Positions 60,386 to 62,615 of a stretch of 62,615 bases of DNA are shown here, in pieces. Source of the stretch: CAZTZL01 sp964617625. GTDB taxonomy: Bacteria > Zhuqueibacterota > QNDG01 > DSAB01. Position numbers and translations under genes: made by a program. Position 1 is the stretch's first letter. Each line of letters begins with the position of its first letter. Below the pieces are notes generated by a model. The model was not told the origin of the DNA, did no database searches, and saw only the letters and a program-made list of their open reading frames with translations. The stretch is from NCBI GenBank assembly GCA_964617625.1, contig CAZTZL010000008.1, positions 1-62,615 on the forward strand, in the 5' to 3' direction.

Positions 60386-60937
60386 ATGAAAAAATTTCTT
60401 TTTATCCTGGTTCTCATCATGGTTCCCGCTATTCTGACCGCACAGGTTTTTGGAGCCGGGGAAACCTTGATGAAAGGTAAGAGCAGTGTGGGATTTAATT
60501 CTTTTTTTCTTGACTCAGGCGGAAACGAAAAAGTCTATTTATTTATTCACATGGACCATGGTATCGGACAAGCCTGTGATTTCGATGCCAAGATTGGATT
60601 TACCGGAGGTGAAACCTATTTTGGAGCTGATTTGGAATGGCAACTGGCCAGCCGGAATGTATTTGTCTCGTTCACGGGAGGAGCACACAAATTTATCAAT
60701 TTTGGCATGGATGCGATTTTCAACCTGATGCTGCCGATGGGTAGTAGCGGCGGTGTTTATATGGGAGCGGATTTGGATGTTGATTTTGTAAAAAAGGAAA
60801 TGATTACACCTTTTTGGCTTTTTATAGGAATGAAAATAAATTTCAACCGGAATACTTATCTTTTGATGACTGCGGAAGGTGCAATGAACGGAGATGCGGC
60901 CAATATCGTATCAGCAGGAATAAAATTCGATTTATAG
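60386..60937 (+). CDS. Small envelope beta-barrel-like protein, paralogue 1
   Basis: The protein has 183 residues with a signal peptide (about 1-19, ending LTAQV). It is built of alternating amphipathic strands: VFGAGETLMKGKSSVGFNS, VYLFIHMDHGIG, FDAKIGFTGGETYFGADLEWQLA, FVSFTGGAHKFINFGMDAIFN, then GVYMGADLDVDFV. It shares length and most of these motifs with the protein at 61569-62120. The composition fits an 8-stranded outer membrane barrel ending in DL. I know no named family. ATG 60386 follows GGAGGA. Confidence 0.75.
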   Translation: MKKFLFILVLIMVPAILTAQVFGAGETLMKGKSSVGFNSFFLDSGGNEKVYLFIHMDHGIGQACDFDAKIGFTGGETYFGADLEWQLASRNVFVSFTGGAHKFINFGMDAIFNLMLPMGSSGGVYMGADLDVDFVKKEMITPFWLFIGMKINFNRNTYLLMTAEGAMNGDAANIVSAGIKFDL

Positions 60938-60988
60938 AGTCTGGAATCCGATGTGAATGAATGACTGCAAGAAAATGAGAAACCATTT

Positions 60989-61432
60989 ATGAAATATTCA
61001 GAAGCCAGCCCGGGGAGAATTTTTATTGTCCGTCTTGAAGATGGCGAATTGCTTCATGAAACCATTGAATGTTTTGCAGGAGAGAAAAAGATTCGATCCG
61101 CTGCGCTGATTGTTCTTGGAGGTGCTGATACAGACAGCAAACTTGTTGTCGGCCCCAAAGAAGGAAGAGCAGAGAAAATTTCTCCGTTGCACTTTATACT
61201 TGATCATGTACACGAAATAGCCGGAACCGGGACAATTTTTCCAAATGAAAAGGGAGAGCCTGTGCTTCACATGCATATCGCTTGCGGGCGGAATCGCTCT
61301 ACTGTTACCGGATGTGTACGGGAGGGTGTGAAAGTATGGCATGTCATGGAAGTGATTCTGTTTGAACTGACGGGATCCTCAGCCGTTCGTGCACGTGATC
61401 CTGAAACCGGGTTTGAGTTGCTTCAACCATGA
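60989..61432 (+). CDS. PPC/DUF296-domain protein
   Basis: The protein has 147 residues, the whole of a PPC (plants and prokaryotes conserved) domain. Motifs are GRIFIVRLEDGELLHETIECF, AALIVLGGADT, PLHFILDHVHEIAGTGTIFP and EPVLHMHIACGR (a His-containing metal-site motif), with VWHVMEVILFEL near the end. In plants the domain accompanies AT-hooks; bacterial stand-alone forms are trimeric and of uncertain role. It lies between the two paralogous envelope-protein genes, without overlap. Confidence 0.9.
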   Translation: MKYSEASPGRIFIVRLEDGELLHETIECFAGEKKIRSAALIVLGGADTDSKLVVGPKEGRAEKISPLHFILDHVHEIAGTGTIFPNEKGEPVLHMHIACGRNRSTVTGCVREGVKVWHVMEVILFELTGSSAVRARDPETGFELLQP

Positions 61433-61568
61433 TAAAAGTGGAGACCTGCAAGTTGTTGATCCAAAACAAATCCAGAGTTCCTTGGAATTTATAGGCATAG
61501 TTAATTTTGTTTAGTAGAGCATTTAATTGTAATATCAATATTTTTCATAAAACACAGGGAGGTCCGTT

Positions 61569-62120
61569 TTGAAAAAATGTCTAATTGTTTTTCTGCTGAT
61601 TCTGGTTCCGATGATGCTTAATGCACAGGTCTTTGGCACCGGGCAGACGATGAGAAGGGGTTCGACCAGTATCGGTATCAATCCTGCTCTTTATATGACT
61701 GAGGGAAATGATGAGCTCTATCTGTATATCCATCTCGGTCATGGTCTCAGAAGAGGGCTGGATCTTGGGGCGAAGGTCAACATCATTGGTGATGTGACCT
61801 ATTTCGGGGCGGACCTGGAATGGCAGCTGGCAAGACGTTCGCCTTTTGTGTCCATTTCTGCAGGTGCGCACAAGTTTGTGGACTTCGGTCTGGATGCCAC
61901 TTTAAATGTGACATTTCCCCTGAAACGAAGGATGAATCTCTATTTCGGAGGGGATATGGACATTGATTTCGTCGAACCGGAATCCATTACGCCATTGTGG
62001 GCATTTGTCGGATTGGATATCAGTATGGGTAGAAAGGTAGCTCTTTTACTGGAAGGATGTATGGGAATCAATGATATAGCGAGTGATATTCTCTCCGGAG
62101 GTTTCAATTTTTATTTTTAA
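61569..62120 (+). CDS. Small envelope beta-barrel-like protein, paralogue 2
   Basis: The protein has 183 residues from TTG 61569, supported by GGAGG at 61558-61562. The signal peptide ends MLNAQV. It matches the protein at 60386 along its length: AQVFG.G.T...G..S.G.N, VTYFGADLEWQLARR, FVSISAGAHKFVDFGLDATLN, NLYFGGDMDIDFVEPESITPLW. Ending NFYF with a C-terminal Phe supports an outer membrane barrel. The two genes arose by duplication, with the PPC gene between them. Confidence 0.78.
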   Translation: MKKCLIVFLLILVPMMLNAQVFGTGQTMRRGSTSIGINPALYMTEGNDELYLYIHLGHGLRRGLDLGAKVNIIGDVTYFGADLEWQLARRSPFVSISAGAHKFVDFGLDATLNVTFPLKRRMNLYFGGDMDIDFVEPESITPLWAFVGLDISMGRKVALLLEGCMGINDIASDILSGGFNFYF

Positions 62121-62158
62121 TAAGTTCTGGAGTGATCTAATGGTTCACAGGGGAATAG

Positions 62159-62615
62159 ATGAAAGCGATGATTCTTGAAAATATTGTTAATTTGAAGGAG
62201 AATCAGGAACCTCTTCGTCTGGTTGATTTACCCGATCCTGTTCCGGATAAAGGTGAAGTTTTAATCCGGATCACGGCATGCGGTGTCTGTCATACCGAGA
62301 TCGACGAAATCGAGGGGCGTACGCCGCCTTCTGTCTTTCCGATGGTTTTAGGACATGAAGTTGTGGGTCGGATTGAATCGATCGGGCCGGAGGCAACCAA
62401 ATTCAAGAAGGGCGACCGGGTTGGTACCGGATGGATCTATTCCTCCTGCGGACAGTGTGCATTCTGTCTGGCAGGGGAGGAGAATCTCTGTCCTGATTTC
62501 CGGGCCACGGGCCGGGATGCATTTGGTGGGTATGCTGAATGGATGGTTGTCCAGGAAGAGTCTGCGTTTTTAATCCCTGAACTTTTCACCGATTCGGAGG
62601 CTGCGCCGCTTCTCT
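62159..62615 (+). CDS. Zinc-dependent alcohol dehydrogenase (3' end outside window)
   Basis: 152 residues are visible from ATG 62159. This is the catalytic GroES-like domain of a medium-chain zinc dehydrogenase: ITACGVCHTEIDEIEG (catalytic-zinc Cys), MVLGHEVVGRIESIG (catalytic His and Glu), FKKGDRVGTGWIYSSCGQCAFCLAGEENLCPDF (structural-zinc Cys cluster of four) and GRDAFGGYAEWM. The NAD(P)-binding domain lies beyond the window edge. The pattern fits the propanol-preferring or formaldehyde-type class, but specificity cannot be read from this part. Confidence 0.9.
   Translation, partial: MKAMILENIVNLKENQEPLRLVDLPDPVPDKGEVLIRITACGVCHTEIDEIEGRTPPSVFPMVLGHEVVGRIESIGPEATKFKKGDRVGTGWIYSSCGQCAFCLAGEENLCPDFRATGRDAFGGYAEWMVVQEESAFLIPELFTDSEAAPLL

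Noticed and set aside
1..62615. tRNA, rRNA, CRISPR array, transposase or prophage
   Set aside because: I looked through the intergenic stretches for TpsiC-type strings, regular short repeats and integrase or transposase motifs and found none; the dispersed repeats at 49-51 kb are too few and too varied for a CRISPR array.

Overview
The window looks like one scaffold of an uncultured Gram-negative bacterium of the FCB superphylum, of KSB1, Calditrichota or Marinimicrobia type. The support is: secreted proteins ending in a FlgD/T9SS-type sorting domain with the NYPNPFNPET motif (1-1491, 32386-35832) or a PNPY variant (38042-41455); a PorV/PorQ-like outer membrane protein; TonB-dependent receptors with N-terminal carboxypeptidase-regulatory-like domains; and a complete Kdo/Lpt lipopolysaccharide gene set. 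Lineage is inferred from protein style only. No tRNA, rRNA, CRISPR array, prophage or insertion sequence was seen. A run of 100 N (31451-31550) is an assembly gap that cuts two genes.

Region 1 (1-7755) is cell-surface biology: the end of a repeat-rich secreted protein, then an apparent operon of an NHL beta-propeller, a large predicted outer membrane barrel and an Omp85/BamA-like protein. Region 2 (7779-9505) is a folate/pterin operon (folM-like, folB, folK) behind a perfect TTGACA-N17-TATAAT promoter; an imperfect foldback repeat lies between promoter and first gene. Region 3 (9695-23663) is a long, mostly overlapping run of housekeeping genes: gatC, kdsB, pyrG, kdsA, kdsC, kdsD, lptC, lptA, lptB, rpoN, hflK, hflC, hslV, hslU, argF. 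It joins Kdo synthesis, LPS export, sigma-54, membrane quality control, the HslVU protease and arginine synthesis. Region 4 (23711-31158) is a surface-polysaccharide locus (glycosyltransferases, a Wzx-like flippase, a deacetylase), followed by a truncated methionine-sulfoxide reductase at the gap.

Region 5 (31551-36918) has a truncated NlpC/P60 lipoprotein, a giant leucine-rich-repeat secreted protein with an internal duplication, and two small membrane protein genes. Region 6 (36886-49157) is a pair of divergent outer-membrane receptor units. The minus-strand operon is TonB receptor, large secreted sorting-tail protein, PorV-like protein and terminator. The plus-strand unit is TonB receptor, ECF sigma factor, zinc-finger anti-sigma and a secreted DUF4252-like protein. 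This is the best candidate for a coherent, little-described signalling and uptake system.

Region 7 (49226-62615) is accessory: MBL hydrolase, class I amidotransferase, a duplicated-domain secreted protein, GH114-like lipoprotein, methyltransferase, Nudix hydrolase, secreted transglutaminase, an exonuclease fused to a WYL-like domain, a LEA14-like protein, a glycosyltransferase, two paralogous envelope proteins flanking a PPC/DUF296 protein, and the start of a zinc alcohol dehydrogenase. Three copies of a ~73-bp two-hairpin repeat sit in successive intergenic gaps here.

Non-ATG starts are common: many TTG, a probable CTG for pyrG and a possible ATT for the GH114-like lipoprotein. Canonical sigma-70 promoters are recognisable in several places.
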